Positions 1 through 9,130 of a stretch of 35,163 nucleotides of DNA are shown piece by piece; position 1 is the stretch's first letter, and every line of letters begins with the position of its first letter. The stretch is from positions 1 through 35,163 of IMG/VR virus record IMGVR_UViG_3300042939_001020; one strand, 5' to 3'. Both the position numbers and the translations under genes were made by a program. Under the pieces are notes generated by a model that saw nothing but the letters and a program-made list of their open reading frames with translations, was not told where the DNA came from and made no database searches. Source of the stretch: a virus.

Positions 1-1179
1 ATCTATGGTACCACTTAAAGTTCTGTTTAACGAATATAATCCGTTTGTACTTTGATAAATTTTGATTGCCTTTTCCATATAAGGTCCGAAAAATTCATCG
101 GTAACTTCAGGTTGTTTATTTCCTCTTAGCACATCAAAAAGGTATGATTGAAATACAGGCATTTTTTGTATACTTGCAATAATCGGACCTTTCATACATT
201 TTTTTATTTGTTTTCTTCCACTCAAAATATCTTTCTCATTTGGTTCAGTTACAAACGAACGACAATTTTTTATCTTTGATTGATTTTCTCCTCCGTCTGA
301 ACCATCATCTTGATTATTATCTTCATTTTCATCACCAGATATTCGAGCCCTAACAGGAAATTTTTCAACTTTACCATCATCCCATGTAATTTTAAATCCT
401 TTATTATTTTCAGTACATTCCCATTTACCTGTTTTTATTGTTTTCATGGAATCTGAAGTCTTCCATTCAGCTTTATAGTTCTTGTACAAATAAAAATCAG
501 TTTCTTCACCCTCATAAATGGTATCTACAGGAAAATATTTATAATCACCTTTTAGACTTGTTCCCATCATTATTGCACCCGAATTATCAAGAGCGGTTTT
601 CACACAATTCCAAACTGCGGAGTCCTCTGCTGCAGGGTTGACGGATTCATCAGTTTTTGTAACAGTTATTTCACTACCTTGACCGACTGGAGGTGGTGCC
701 ATAAGACGAACTACGTTTGCACCTTCCAAAGTTGTAAGAACACTAGCGTTCGGTGTAGATAAATTTATAATAGCTTGAGGTGGGTCCTCAGTAAAATCAA
801 AAGTAACATCGATTCCAAAAGTTTGATTCCAAAAAACATCTTCAGTGTTGGTTGATTTGGTAAGTACGTATTGACCACCACCCATTGTCATTTTCAACTG
901 ATTTCTAAATTGTTTGAATTTGACTTTGAAATCCTGAATAATTCCAAATCCTTTTTTAACATACACACCTACATATTTGTCGTCGATTGGTGGTTGTACA
1001 GAAGCCTTACATCTTATGAAGATTTTAGTTCCTTTTTTACACGGAGCACAACCACTTCTTACAGGCGGTCTTCCTGACCCTGCCCATTCTTCATCGGTGA
1101 AATCGGTAGGAGGGTCAACGGGGTCACACGGAGGATAAACTATTTGTTCGACTATTAGTTTTTTTATATTAGTTTGCAT
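1..1179 (-). CDS. Probable virion structural protein, N-terminally tagged (3' end outside window)
   Basis: The minus strand stays open from an ATG at 1179 to the window edge (393 codons, no stop), so this is a real gene cut at its C-terminus. The start overlaps the end of the upstream gene by 11 bp, as expected for translational coupling. The N-terminus (MQTNIKKLIVEQ) resembles the short leaders on several other proteins in the window and contains an I-V-E site of the (I/L)-x-E type cut by T4-like prohead proteases. Next come a Pro/Cys-rich stretch, beta-rich segments, an acidic Asp/Asn/Gly linker and a last visible part (EKAIKIYQSTNGL) faintly like a PG_binding_1 repeat. The family is not recognised; the virion role is inferred from the tag and the operon. 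Confidence 0.7.
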   Translation of the reverse strand, partial: MQTNIKKLIVEQIVYPPCDPVDPPTDFTDEEWAGSGRPPVRSGCAPCKKGTKIFIRCKASVQPPIDDKYVGVYVKKGFGIIQDFKVKFKQFRNQLKMTMGGGQYVLTKSTNTEDVFWNQTFGIDVTFDFTEDPPQAIINLSTPNASVLTTLEGANVVRLMAPPPVGQGSEITVTKTDESVNPAAEDSAVWNCVKTALDNSGAIMMGTSLKGDYKYFPVDTIYEGEETDFYLYKNYKAEWKTSDSMKTIKTGKWECTENNKGFKITWDDGKVEKFPVRARISGDENEDNNQDDGSDGGENQSKIKNCRSFVTEPNEKDILSGRKQIKKCMKGPIIASIQKMPVFQSYLFDVLRGNKQPEVTDEFFGPYMEKAIKIYQSTNGLYSLNRTLSGTID

Positions 1180-3271
1180 AATCTTGTGTAAACGTTCCTT
1201 CAAAAAATCTGAATTTAGGGTTGTCGTAAATATCGACCGGTTTTGTTTTATCGATTAAATAATATTTTCCAACATTATCTGTCATTTCCGCAGCATTAGT
1301 CAAAGAAGACATTGTCATAGTATTAGGTGGAGTTGTTAGAAACTTTTTAAAATCTACTAAATTTTCTTTAAGGTTTCCTGACATATATCTGAGCTCAGGA
1401 TTTTCTTTTTCCTGTTTTCTAATTAGTTCGGCCGTTGCAGCATCTAATTCTTTTTCATTGTCCACCGGTAAACCTAGACTTCTAAGTTGTTTTTCCATAT
1501 CCTCTCTTATGGGCTCGAAAGGTTCCAATGCCTCATCTTTCCAACGCTCAAATGGAATAACACTTTCCCCTTCACTTACAGACTTTTTAAGTGCACTGTA
1601 TAACTCATCAATCCTTGTGGCCGGATTTAATAAAAGGTTCCACAACCCTTCTGGTATACCCTCTCCAAAACCTTCTTTTACGTCCCTAATGTAAGCTCTA
1701 AAAGGATAATTAGCTTTTACATTTTCAATCATACCATCCCATGTTGTTCTTTTTATTTCCGCAAATCTTTTGTTACATTCTGAGGGTGGGATAGGTTTAC
1801 CATTCTCTTCTATGAGACCGACCTTACACAATTGCCTGTATCTTTCTAATTCTTTGTTAAAATCATCTATAACAAAATAGTTTTGATAAATTGTTGCAAA
1901 ATAGTTTTTTATCAAATTTTCTACTACAGGGACCCAAATCAAATAAATGAAGGCAAATTCTATTATTGTACCAGCTTTTGTAGTCCTCATACCTAATTCC
2001 ATCATTTCGGCTTTGGTGAGGGGAGTTTTATAGAGAATTTCATTTTTTAATCTAGGAATGAATTCAAAGAAATCTTGTTCTTTAAAAGATTTCATAATTC
2101 CACCTCGAGCTTTAGCATTTTTAATCGCTTGTAGGGTTGCACCAACAGCTGGAATTTTTTTCACATGAGCCTTGAGATAAGTCATGAAAATATAATCCAT
2201 TTTTTTTGTCAAATATTCTGGCGGTGTCTCCAAGACCTTTTTAACTCCCGGGTTGTTTAAAAATACCTCCAATTCTTTCTTTGGAATTGCTGAATTCGTT
2301 ACAAACCAATCTTGAATCATTTGTTTATATTGTTGTTCCATCATGCTCTTTCGTCCTCGTGATATTATTGCCCACATATTGTCCAAATTTTCCAATACAT
2401 CAAAACTCATTTCCTCTCCTTGTGGGTCTAAGGTTTGTTGCTTCCTCATAATTTCAGCAACTTGACCTTCAAGGTCGTCTACAATACTAGGAACTTCTAT
2501 TTTCCATTTTTTTAACAATTTATTTGGTAATATTTCTGTTGCCCATGGTACAAATTTATACCAAAGGTTTTTGAAATAATATGGTAACAGGGCATTACCA
2601 AGCGATTTGAGTTGTGCACCCGTTCCTGTTGTCCACCATGAGTTTGAAGCGGCACTAATTTTTCTACCAGCCACTTCTATTTCAGGTACATACTTTTTCA
2701 ACTGTTGTACTAAATAATTTTCAATCAACTCAATAGAGCCGTCATCTATATTCAAAGGACGACGACCACCACTAGCAGTACCATCAGGAACTGTAAGAGT
2801 AGATAATTTATTTTTAATCCATTCTTCGGGAGTGTAATTTTCTGCGTTAGTGTCGATATAGTCTTGTGCGAATTCTTTCATCAATTGTGAAACAGTCTTC
2901 CCCTGACTTTTTGCTATATCTTGAATCGTTTTTTCTGCTAACGCTTGTAATTCTTCATTACTTTGTACTATTTGTTTCAGAGTCAATCTTAAACCATCAT
3001 CTGTAATGTCGGCAAATCTGAAATTTGGTTTGGAAACCAAACTTTTCAATTCTTGAAATTCAGCATTCGCCAATTTTTTTAACGGTTTACCATTATGTGT
3101 AAGCTGATATATTGCACCCTTTTCCAAAGGCTCCGCGTTGGTAAAAATACTTTTTAAAGCGGTAAGTAACGGTTTGGGCTGTTCTAAAAGTATAGGTAAA
3201 TTATTTTCTACCCCCATTATTTCTTGGATTCTTTTGAGCTCAGTTATTACTAATTTATCTTTACGTGTCAT
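1169..3271 (-). CDS. Probable virion protein with N-terminal targeting leader, 700 aa
   Basis: This is a 700-residue protein of unrecognised family. It starts with a leader, LVITELKRIQEIMG followed by NNLPILLEQ, that closely resembles the N-terminus of the PPK2 protein encoded at 17571-18674 and includes L-L-E before Q, a possible prohead-protease site. The rest is mostly helical and charged, with one hydrophobic stretch around residues 435-475 (including FAFIYLIWVPVV) that could be a membrane-interacting segment. The start codon overlaps the stop of the upstream gene by 4 bp (ATGA) and the stop overlaps the next gene's start, so it is the fourth gene of a five-gene minus-strand operon. An internal virion or ejection protein is plausible but inferred. 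Confidence 0.75.
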   Translation of the reverse strand: MTRKDKLVITELKRIQEIMGVENNLPILLEQPKPLLTALKSIFTNAEPLEKGAIYQLTHNGKPLKKLANAEFQELKSLVSKPNFRFADITDDGLRLTLKQIVQSNEELQALAEKTIQDIAKSQGKTVSQLMKEFAQDYIDTNAENYTPEEWIKNKLSTLTVPDGTASGGRRPLNIDDGSIELIENYLVQQLKKYVPEIEVAGRKISAASNSWWTTGTGAQLKSLGNALLPYYFKNLWYKFVPWATEILPNKLLKKWKIEVPSIVDDLEGQVAEIMRKQQTLDPQGEEMSFDVLENLDNMWAIISRGRKSMMEQQYKQMIQDWFVTNSAIPKKELEVFLNNPGVKKVLETPPEYLTKKMDYIFMTYLKAHVKKIPAVGATLQAIKNAKARGGIMKSFKEQDFFEFIPRLKNEILYKTPLTKAEMMELGMRTTKAGTIIEFAFIYLIWVPVVENLIKNYFATIYQNYFVIDDFNKELERYRQLCKVGLIEENGKPIPPSECNKRFAEIKRTTWDGMIENVKANYPFRAYIRDVKEGFGEGIPEGLWNLLLNPATRIDELYSALKKSVSEGESVIPFERWKDEALEPFEPIREDMEKQLRSLGLPVDNEKELDAATAELIRKQEKENPELRYMSGNLKENLVDFKKFLTTPPNTMTMSSLTNAAEMTDNVGKYYLIDKTKPVDIYDNPKFRFFEGTFTQDYAN

Positions 3272-5010
3272 TTTTTCTTTATTTTATAATATAAGTCACC
3301 ATTTATAAATAGTGTCATGTCCACCTGTGATTCATCGTCCCATTCGTCCGCCATAACCCAACCTTCTTTTTTCAAAACCTCTAGTTCAGACTTCGACAAT
3401 TTGATTTCTTGGTCTAATGTCATGAAATCTTCATACTTATACCCGTTTTTTTCAAAAATTTCTCTGACTTTGTTTTTGACAAAAAGTAAGTTGAGAGCTT
3501 CAGGTAAATTTTTCTTTGCGTTTGCGTTAATTTCTTGTTCGGTTCCTTTCCATTGCGGGTCGTTGATTACTTGTGATATATTTTCAGGTTTGTTAAAGAA
3601 ATTCACCACCATTTCTTGTTTCAATTCCTCAGGAATGAATTCCCAAATTCCATCTAATTTATCTTTTTCTTCATCAGTAAGTTTTTCACTATCTACTGTG
3701 TTCAACTGAGACCCCCATTTATAATTCACCCCCGCAGCGGCAATAAAAGCGGTCGCTGCAGGTAAAAACATAGTTTTATACCAAATTCTGTCCCTTACAG
3801 GGATTTCCTTTATCAATTTTGGATATCTAACAAACATGTCGGCAAACTTGGCGTTTATTGCTTTGACAATATCTTTACCTCCACCACTTCCTTTTTTTAT
3901 AAGTTCTTTGAATAAAACTTGGTCATTTCTAAAAAGATTATTTAAAACTTTTTGAGCTTCGGGGGATAAACTTTTCGTAAAATTTTTATATTGAGCGACT
4001 GAAGATTGAGCGGTTAAACCAGACCTAGCAAATTTTGTCTCTAACTCCTTTGCAATTTTTGGTGTGACCCCTTTTAATCCCTTGAAAAAATATAATCCAG
4101 GCAAAACAGCGAAAAACGCGGCCAATACGGCATCAACTTCTTCTCCTTTCTCAAAATTTCTCGTGGTATAAGCAGCACCTACACCGAGGGAAACAATCAA
4201 ATCAATCCAAATAGAAGCTGCACAACCATTACACGCAGCGGTGGCCACTACGGCAACCAAGAATTGTGCAAAATAAATTGCTCCCTCCCATTCATCTAAA
4301 ATTTTTTCTGTTTCAGTTCTTGTATCTCTTTTTTCAGCATAAACAAAGGGCTGATTCTGTTCGTCGAAAAACCCTTTGAAACCGATAAAACTCGGCAGGT
4401 CTTTCTCAAGAAGTACACTATAACAAACGTAAGGTAAATAAGTTTTTTCAACTATATCCCCATCTTTGGTTACACTTTTAAGTTTGAATTGTTTAACCGA
4501 ATTGGGAGGTATGATTTTTTGGAACTTTTCTATCAGGGTGTCCCTATTTATTTTGTTTTTTGATTCAGGTGATAATTCATCTAAATACAAATCAACAGAA
4601 CTCGCATAATCTTCATAAGTGGTAAAAAAAGAAATGTTTTTACTCGAATCGGGTAGTAAAATCCAAGTAGCTTGATTATCTACGTCCTTGTCTATATCAC
4701 AATTTATAGACGGTCTCTGATAAGCACAGAAATTTTTAGGTATGGCATCAAGACCTTTCAAACCGTACTTATTAGTACCCGGTAGAACAGCCTTATCAGG
4801 GAAGGCACAATCCTGAGGATAAACTTTTTTTACATCATTCACATCATTTGTCATAAATGGGGTAGGTGCACCAGGGGTACCCGCCCAAGCACCTCCAGCT
4901 TGCTCACTCAAAAATTTCAAATTTTCTGCCAAGGTTTTTTTTGAATCATAATTCATCCTCAGAAGAATTGATTTCAAACTATCTTTAGGAGAAATATTTT
5001 TGTTTTTCAT
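3268..5010 (-). CDS. Probable virion protein with hydrophobic core segments, 580 aa
   Basis: The family is not recognised. The N-terminus (SILLRMNYDSKKTLAEN, then FLSEQ) is another leader-like segment with an L-S-E site. Residues about 245-320 hold two or three strongly hydrophobic stretches rich in Ala/Val/Gly, including FLVAVVATAACNGCAASIW, and a further one lies near residue 415 (FLPAATAFIAAAGV). The C-terminus is acidic and aromatic. Soluble flanks around a hydrophobic hairpin fit a virion protein that inserts into a membrane during genome delivery, but that is inference. It overlaps both neighbours by 4 bp (ATGA), which fixes the start at 5010. Confidence 0.75.
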   Translation of the reverse strand: MKNKNISPKDSLKSILLRMNYDSKKTLAENLKFLSEQAGGAWAGTPGAPTPFMTNDVNDVKKVYPQDCAFPDKAVLPGTNKYGLKGLDAIPKNFCAYQRPSINCDIDKDVDNQATWILLPDSSKNISFFTTYEDYASSVDLYLDELSPESKNKINRDTLIEKFQKIIPPNSVKQFKLKSVTKDGDIVEKTYLPYVCYSVLLEKDLPSFIGFKGFFDEQNQPFVYAEKRDTRTETEKILDEWEGAIYFAQFLVAVVATAACNGCAASIWIDLIVSLGVGAAYTTRNFEKGEEVDAVLAAFFAVLPGLYFFKGLKGVTPKIAKELETKFARSGLTAQSSVAQYKNFTKSLSPEAQKVLNNLFRNDQVLFKELIKKGSGGGKDIVKAINAKFADMFVRYPKLIKEIPVRDRIWYKTMFLPAATAFIAAAGVNYKWGSQLNTVDSEKLTDEEKDKLDGIWEFIPEELKQEMVVNFFNKPENISQVINDPQWKGTEQEINANAKKNLPEALNLLFVKNKVREIFEKNGYKYEDFMTLDQEIKLSKSELEVLKKEGWVMADEWDDESQVDMTLFINGDLYYKIKKK

Positions 5011-5270
5011 GCGGTTCCCAATTTATTTGCAACCCCCCTGGCAGGTCCTCCATGAATTTGAGCCCAAAACTGACCTTTCTTAGGTAAACTATTTGCAACC
5101 CCCCTTTTTGGACCACCAACAGTGTCTGCCCATTTGGAAGGATTATTACCTTTTCCACCACCAGCACCTCCCGCTCCACCACCAGCTTCTTGTTCACCCA
5201 TCTCTCGTTTTGAGGAATTTACTGTGTGTTTTTCGAAAAATTTTATCAGGTTTTCTACGTCTAAATTCAT
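5007..5270 (-). CDS. Small Gly-rich protein, first gene of the virion operon
   Basis: An 87-residue protein that begins the minus-strand operon reaching the left edge; its stop overlaps the next start by 4 bp. After a helical N-terminus (VENLIKFFEKH) there is a Gly/Ala-rich run, then two copies of a short motif, GGPKRGVAN and GGPARGVAN, 24 residues apart. The matching DNA is an imperfect direct repeat. A TATTTATT element lies directly upstream at 5274-5281 (read on the minus strand). The family is unknown. The position suggests a small structural or assembly protein. A shorter overlapping frame at 4985-5197 lacks the spacing and was not chosen. Confidence 0.65.
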   Translation of the reverse strand: MNLDVENLIKFFEKHTVNSSKREMGEQEAGGGAGGAGGGKGNNPSKWADTVGGPKRGVANSLPKKGQFWAQIHGGPARGVANKLGTA

Positions 5271-5273
5271 TAA

Positions 5274-5316
5274 AATAAATACTTTGATTTCATCAAATTT
5301 GATTTCTATATTTATA
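5274..5316. promoter_or_regulatory. Divergent pair of TATTTAT-type promoter elements
   Basis: Two copies of the recurring element face away from each other. TATTTATT on the minus strand (5274-5281) lies 3 bases before the start at 5270, and TATTTATA on the plus strand (5309-5316) lies 2 bases before the ATG at 5319. If transcription starts a few bases after the element, the mRNAs would be leaderless or nearly so. The element recurs in the same orientation before many genes in this window. Confidence 0.55.
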
Positions 5317-5318
5317 GG

Positions 5319-5867
5319 ATGATTTTGAGAATACTAATACTATTTTTTTTAGTAAGTTTCACTTCCTGTGAGAAGTATGTAACAAATATTAGTACACTTA
5401 CTCTAAGTGGTAAATACGTTGTGTCAAAACTTACCGTAATTCAAACCTCCCAACCAAACACCAAAGACACCACCTATCTTTCCGGCCAACTTTTCCACAA
5501 TACAAGTTTACCAGACCCATTTGATTCAATTATAATAGATAATTTTTATTTACATTTTGATTACGCAAGTATTAAAATGGTATGGCATAATAGAATACAA
5601 AATGGACAAAGAGACAGATGGGAATATGGGGAACAACCCGAAGAAATTTTTTATTCAAGGGTGCCTTGGAGTTACGATGCCTACACACTTGGAAAAATCC
5701 AATTTGATTATAAACCAAAAGATAGAGGTACTTACCACAGAATTTTATTCCAAGTGGATAGTGATTTGTTTGAAACCTTACAGTTATCAGGTTTAGATTT
5801 TGCCCCAAATGGGAAAGATGGTCCGCATTATAGACTTATAATTTCTTTAAACAGAGTAGGACCTTAG
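5319..5867 (+). CDS. Putative lipoprotein, 182 aa
   Basis: The N-terminus is a classic lipoprotein signal: a hydrophobic segment, then FTSC-EKY, with Cys17 as the likely lipidated residue; SC followed by charged residues is common in Bacteroidota lipoproteins. The mature part is rich in aromatic and polar residues and looks like a beta-sandwich. No family is recognised. The ATG lies 2 bases after a TATTTATA element, so the message may be leaderless. The stop overlaps the stop of the convergent gene by 4 bp. A phage lipoprotein expressed in the infected cell could act in superinfection exclusion or surface change; this is inferred only from its class. Confidence 0.7.
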   Translation: MILRILILFFLVSFTSCEKYVTNISTLTLSGKYVVSKLTVIQTSQPNTKDTTYLSGQLFHNTSLPDPFDSIIIDNFYLHFDYASIKMVWHNRIQNGQRDRWEYGEQPEEIFYSRVPWSYDAYTLGKIQFDYKPKDRGTYHRILFQVDSDLFETLQLSGLDFAPNGKDGPHYRLIISLNRVGP

Positions 5868-6166
5868 TAGAAATCTGCCTTAGGTAAATCTTGTGGATTT
5901 ATTGTATAGTATTCGTTCAAAAATATAACAAGTTGGTCCTCATCTAGTTCAATTTTTTCGGATTCTCCTTCTTCCAAGTCTTCAAATTCATCATCGAAAA
6001 AATCAAAAGACTCAGTAACTAAATCAAATCCATAATCTTGCACGAAAGTGTAGTCAATATTATCGGTTCTTAGAACATCCTCATTATCCTCAATTGTTCT
6101 GAAAGATACTTCTAAAATATTTGCATCTGTATTCAAAAAATATGATACTATCTCTTTGATTTCCAT
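5864..6166 (-). CDS. Acidic hypothetical protein, 100 aa
   Basis: A strongly acidic 100-residue protein with a dense Asp/Glu/Phe run in the middle (FDFFDDEFEDLEEGE) and an aromatic C-terminal segment (FLNEYYTINPQDLP). It looks soluble and cytoplasmic, without signal peptide or membrane segment. It converges on the lipoprotein gene with a 4 bp overlap. Upstream on the minus strand is AAATATTTGTA, close to a TAnnTTTG-type element. The function is unknown; acidic small phage proteins sometimes mimic DNA or bind host proteins, but nothing here proves that. Confidence 0.6.
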   Translation of the reverse strand: MEIKEIVSYFLNTDANILEVSFRTIEDNEDVLRTDNIDYTFVQDYGFDLVTESFDFFDDEFEDLEEGESEKIELDEDQLVIFLNEYYTINPQDLPKADFY

Positions 6167-6284
6167 ATACCAACTAATTTATATACAAATATTTAAAAAG
6201 ATAGTAAAAATCATATCCCACAAAAAAAATAATATTTTTTTTTCTCGAGTTTCTACCTATATTTTATTTAACAAATTTTATCAA

Positions 6285-6866
6285 ATGAGATTTAATTCAC
6301 TAACAATAGATAACTTCTATGAAAATCCTCAAGAAGTTCGTGACTTCGCACTAAAACAAGAATTCAAGGTTAGAGGAAATTATCCCGGTCAAAGAACAAT
6401 TTCTTTTCTGAATGAACCTTTAAAAAATAAGTTCAGAGAGATTCTTTCTCCTTTTGCAGGTGATATTGTATGGTGGGGAGGTGAATATACCGGTTCATTC
6501 CAATATACAGTTGCTGCTGACCGTTCATGGATTCATGCTGATTCAACAACAGATTGGGCAGCACTTATATATTTGACACCTGACGCTCCTCTTAGTTCAG
6601 GAACAGGTATTTTCAGACACAAAGCCACAGGTTGGCAACATTTCGACTATAAAAGAGAGAATGAACCTGGTTATAAAGAGACCGCTCCTCCGGGCTCAGA
6701 TTGTCAAGATTATACAAAATGGGAAATGGTTGACAGAATAGGTAATGTTTTCAATAGATGTGTAATGTACAGAGCCGACAATTACCACGTCTCTTTGGAT
6801 TATTTCGGTAAAGACATGTATGATGGTAGATTATTCCAAGTGTTTTTCTTTAACACCGAACGTTAG
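6285..6866 (+). CDS. Fe(II)/2-oxoglutarate oxygenase-like protein (DUF6445-type)
   Basis: The 193-residue protein carries the iron-binding pattern of the 2-oxoglutarate oxygenase superfamily: His84-x-Asp86 (in SWIHADST), a distal His168 (NYHVS) and an Arg182 about 14 residues later that would hold 2-oxoglutarate. The segment WAALIYLTPDAPLSSGTG followed by FRHK matches what I remember of DUF6445 proteins. The substrate is unknown. I start at the ATG at 6285, where the conserved protein begins (MRFNSLTIDNFY); a longer frame upstream runs through AT-rich, promoter-like DNA. A second oxygenase and a glycosyltransferase follow nearby, suggesting a shared modification pathway. Confidence 0.7.
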   Translation: MRFNSLTIDNFYENPQEVRDFALKQEFKVRGNYPGQRTISFLNEPLKNKFREILSPFAGDIVWWGGEYTGSFQYTVAADRSWIHADSTTDWAALIYLTPDAPLSSGTGIFRHKATGWQHFDYKRENEPGYKETAPPGSDCQDYTKWEMVDRIGNVFNRCVMYRADNYHVSLDYFGKDMYDGRLFQVFFFNTER

Positions 6867-7312
6867 TCTAATTTCAACTCCAAGTCCAAGACATACTTCA
6901 AATCTAAATCTGCAATAACTTGAATGAAACCCTCAGGGCAATAACAATAGTTTAAAGTACAACTCACTCGATTGTAATGGTTAAACGAAGAAAAAATGGG
7001 TGAATAAAATTGTCTACGATAAACATACTCAACGGGGTCAAAAATAGGTCGATAAAGTTTGTCCCCGTGTATATTTGTATCCATTAAAAAATCAATACTC
7101 TCTTCAGTGTACGATTCAAAGTAGGGTAAATCTAACTTATCGACGAATGGAATCATAGGGTTTGGATGTCCTGAATGATTTGTTTCGTCAAAATAAGAAT
7201 AATACGCTAGTCTTGTTTTGTTCTGTTTTTTTTGGACAAAATGCCACAAATAATGTTTGTGCTCTTTAGCTATTGTGGAAAAATCCTTTACGGTTACTTT
7301 TTCTCTTATCAT
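6863..7312 (-). CDS. Hypothetical protein, 149 aa
   Basis: No family is recognised. The protein is rich in Tyr, Phe, His and Asp and has no signal peptide or membrane segment. I chose the ATG at 7312, one base after the TAG stop of the upstream oxygenase gene (TAGAATG); a GTG at 7333 is possible but less likely. The arrangement implies co-transcription and coupled translation with the oxygenase. The 3' end overlaps the convergent DUF6445-type gene by 4 bp. It may be a partner or substrate of the oxygenase, on position only. Confidence 0.55.
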   Translation of the reverse strand: MIREKVTVKDFSTIAKEHKHYLWHFVQKKQNKTRLAYYSYFDETNHSGHPNPMIPFVDKLDLPYFESYTEESIDFLMDTNIHGDKLYRPIFDPVEYVYRRQFYSPIFSSFNHYNRVSCTLNYCYCPEGFIQVIADLDLKYVLDLELKLD

Positions 7313-7313
7313 T

Positions 7314-7907
7314 CTATCTGAAATTTGCACCACACAACCATGTAACCAAGGAACGTCTGGTACCAGAGGTTAAAGGTTTTACCCTGTGTAAAAGAAATGA
7401 AGGAAAGAAACAAATCAAACCTAATTTTTTCGGTACTGTCAATAAATTTCCGCCCGGGTTCATTTCCAATTCACCACCTTCATATTCGCTTGGGTCTGAT
7501 AGTTGAAGCACCACAGAAAGTTTTCTGTTAGAAATACCTGGGCCTAAGTCTGCATGCCAATCATAATGTCCACCATCACCATAATAAATTGTATACTGTA
7601 AACTATCATGATAACCCCAAATATCGAAATTCCACATTTCTCTGTTTGCAATTTTAGCTAAATCAGAGATTTTTTTATAAATCCAACTTGTTTCTGAATT
7701 ATCTCCGAGCCAAGATATATCGCTAATTCTATATTCGTTTACTATATTCTTATCGTCAGATACGGTTGTACCTTTTTCTTTGGGAGCGTTATCTCCAATT
7801 TTTCTTATTTCAATTATTTCTTCAGGAGTAAATCCGTCTGTGAAATAATAGTAATTCAAATGATTGGTATTATTTCTTTGGTCGGCTAAAAAATAGTTTG
7901 ATGACAT
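7314..7907 (-). CDS. Fe(II)/2-oxoglutarate-dependent oxygenase (prolyl-4-hydroxylase fold)
   Basis: A 197-residue protein of the P4Hc/PKHD group. The iron triad is His118-x-Asp120 (HYDWHADLG) and His174 (FFPSFLLHRV), with Arg184/185 ten residues on as the 2-oxoglutarate ligand. The linking segments RKLSVVLQLSDP and YEGGEL are typical of phage and bacterial prolyl-hydroxylase-like enzymes. It should hydroxylate a protein or small-molecule substrate in the cytoplasm using O2, Fe(II) and 2-oxoglutarate. The start at 7907 (MSSNYFLAD) is preferred over 7958 because the added residues are low-complexity and overlap the intergenic promoter DNA. Confidence 0.85.
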   Translation of the reverse strand: MSSNYFLADQRNNTNHLNYYYFTDGFTPEEIIEIRKIGDNAPKEKGTTVSDDKNIVNEYRISDISWLGDNSETSWIYKKISDLAKIANREMWNFDIWGYHDSLQYTIYYGDGGHYDWHADLGPGISNRKLSVVLQLSDPSEYEGGELEMNPGGNLLTVPKKLGLICFFPSFLLHRVKPLTSGTRRSLVTWLCGANFR

Positions 7908-7975
7908 TTTTATAAATTTTTGTATATTAAAAATAGATACTTTTATCAATAAACTCAATCTAATATTTTTTTATA

Positions 7976-9130
7976 TTGAAAAAAAAATCAATTATTGACT
8001 GTTGTTTCATATACGATGAAATTGACATGCTTAGATTCAGATTTTCGGAGTTATACGATTTTGTAGACTATTTCATAGTAGTTGAATCTAACCGTGATTT
8101 TGAAGGAGAAAAAAAAGATTTCAACTATCAGACGAAACAAATTTTTTTTCAAAATTGGTCAGACAAAATTATTTATTTGAAGTGTGACATTGAATCTCAT
8201 CACAAAAATACTGATATTGAATTTCAAATTCCGAAAATTCAATCAGTAATTTCCAATCAATTGAAAAGTATGAATTTAGACTATGAGGATTATATCCTTT
8301 TCTCTGAAGTGGATGAATTACCTCCTAAGTTTAATTTGAACGATTTTGATAAAATTTTAACTTTTGAACCAATTGCATTTTTACAGAAAAACTTCATTTG
8401 TTCTACTGAGTATGTAAACAATGAAAACCATTTGGGAACATTTTGTTTCACCTTTTCACAATTACTTAGAGACGATAAGATTATAGAAAATCTTTATTTC
8501 AACAAAAACGTAGTTTACTCTATACATTATAGAATAATTGAAGGGGGATTTCATTTTTCAAAATTCGGTGACGAAAAATCAATTATTAAAAAAACTAAGT
8601 TGATTGAAAAAAAGGAAATAACCTTGGAGGATATAAATAATTTCAGAAAAACTTTGAGGTATTGGGATGATACTCATCCCTTTTTTAAAAACTACGAGGG
8701 CACATTACCTAAGAACATAATGATGATTCAAAATAATTTTTTTGAACCAATTGAATCAAAAAAAAATTTAGTCATATTAAATTACAATCAGAATTTTTTA
8801 GATGTGTCGAATTTTTCGGAATATGACTTGGTTCTGAACTTTAATTTTACCAAATCTTATGATTACCCTCATAAAGTTATTTTACCAAATAACCTAACTA
8901 ATTTTAACATTTATATACCTGAAAAGAAATTTTACGAGTCATTGAAATTTGAATTAGAATTCGGACTGAATGAAATAAAAAATATTCTAACGAAATTAAA
9001 TTGCCTAAATCAAGATATTTTCGAATTTTGTATTTTTGATGAAATTCTTCACAAAGATACATCAACCAAACTCACTTGGTTTGATATAAAAAATAATCGA
9101 ATTTATGACTTATTAAAAAACCCCTCATAA
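7976..9130 (+). CDS. GT17-type glycosyltransferase with extra C-terminal domain, TTG start
   Basis: The first 215 or so residues match glycosyltransferase family 17 (beta-1,4-N-acetylglucosaminyltransferase type): SIIDCCFIYDEIDMLRFR, then LYDFVDYFIVVES, an acidic EVDELPPKF segment, and HYRIIEGGFHFS. The C-terminal 140 residues (after about 240) form an extra domain I cannot name. Because the family motif begins right after the first codons, the TTG at 7976 is the best start; the next ATG would remove it. The enzyme probably transfers a sugar to a surface glycan or virion protein. The last four codons lie inside a bidirectional terminator hairpin. Confidence 0.75.
   Translation: MKKKSIIDCCFIYDEIDMLRFRFSELYDFVDYFIVVESNRDFEGEKKDFNYQTKQIFFQNWSDKIIYLKCDIESHHKNTDIEFQIPKIQSVISNQLKSMNLDYEDYILFSEVDELPPKFNLNDFDKILTFEPIAFLQKNFICSTEYVNNENHLGTFCFTFSQLLRDDKIIENLYFNKNVVYSIHYRIIEGGFHFSKFGDEKSIIKKTKLIEKKEITLEDINNFRKTLRYWDDTHPFFKNYEGTLPKNIMMIQNNFFEPIESKKNLVILNYNQNFLDVSNFSEYDLVLNFNFTKSYDYPHKVILPNNLTNFNIYIPEKKFYESLKFELEFGLNEIKNILTKLNCLNQDIFEFCIFDEILHKDTSTKLTWFDIKNNRIYDLLKNPS

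Noticed and set aside
438-1077. Two short plus-strand frames near the left edge
   Set aside because: They lie antisense to an unbroken 393-codon minus-strand gene that runs off the window.
3317-3709. 130-residue frame on the plus strand
   Set aside because: It is antisense to the 580-aa protein, which is supported by coupling with both neighbours; its Ser/Phe-rich make-up is typical of the complement of Lys/Glu-rich genes.
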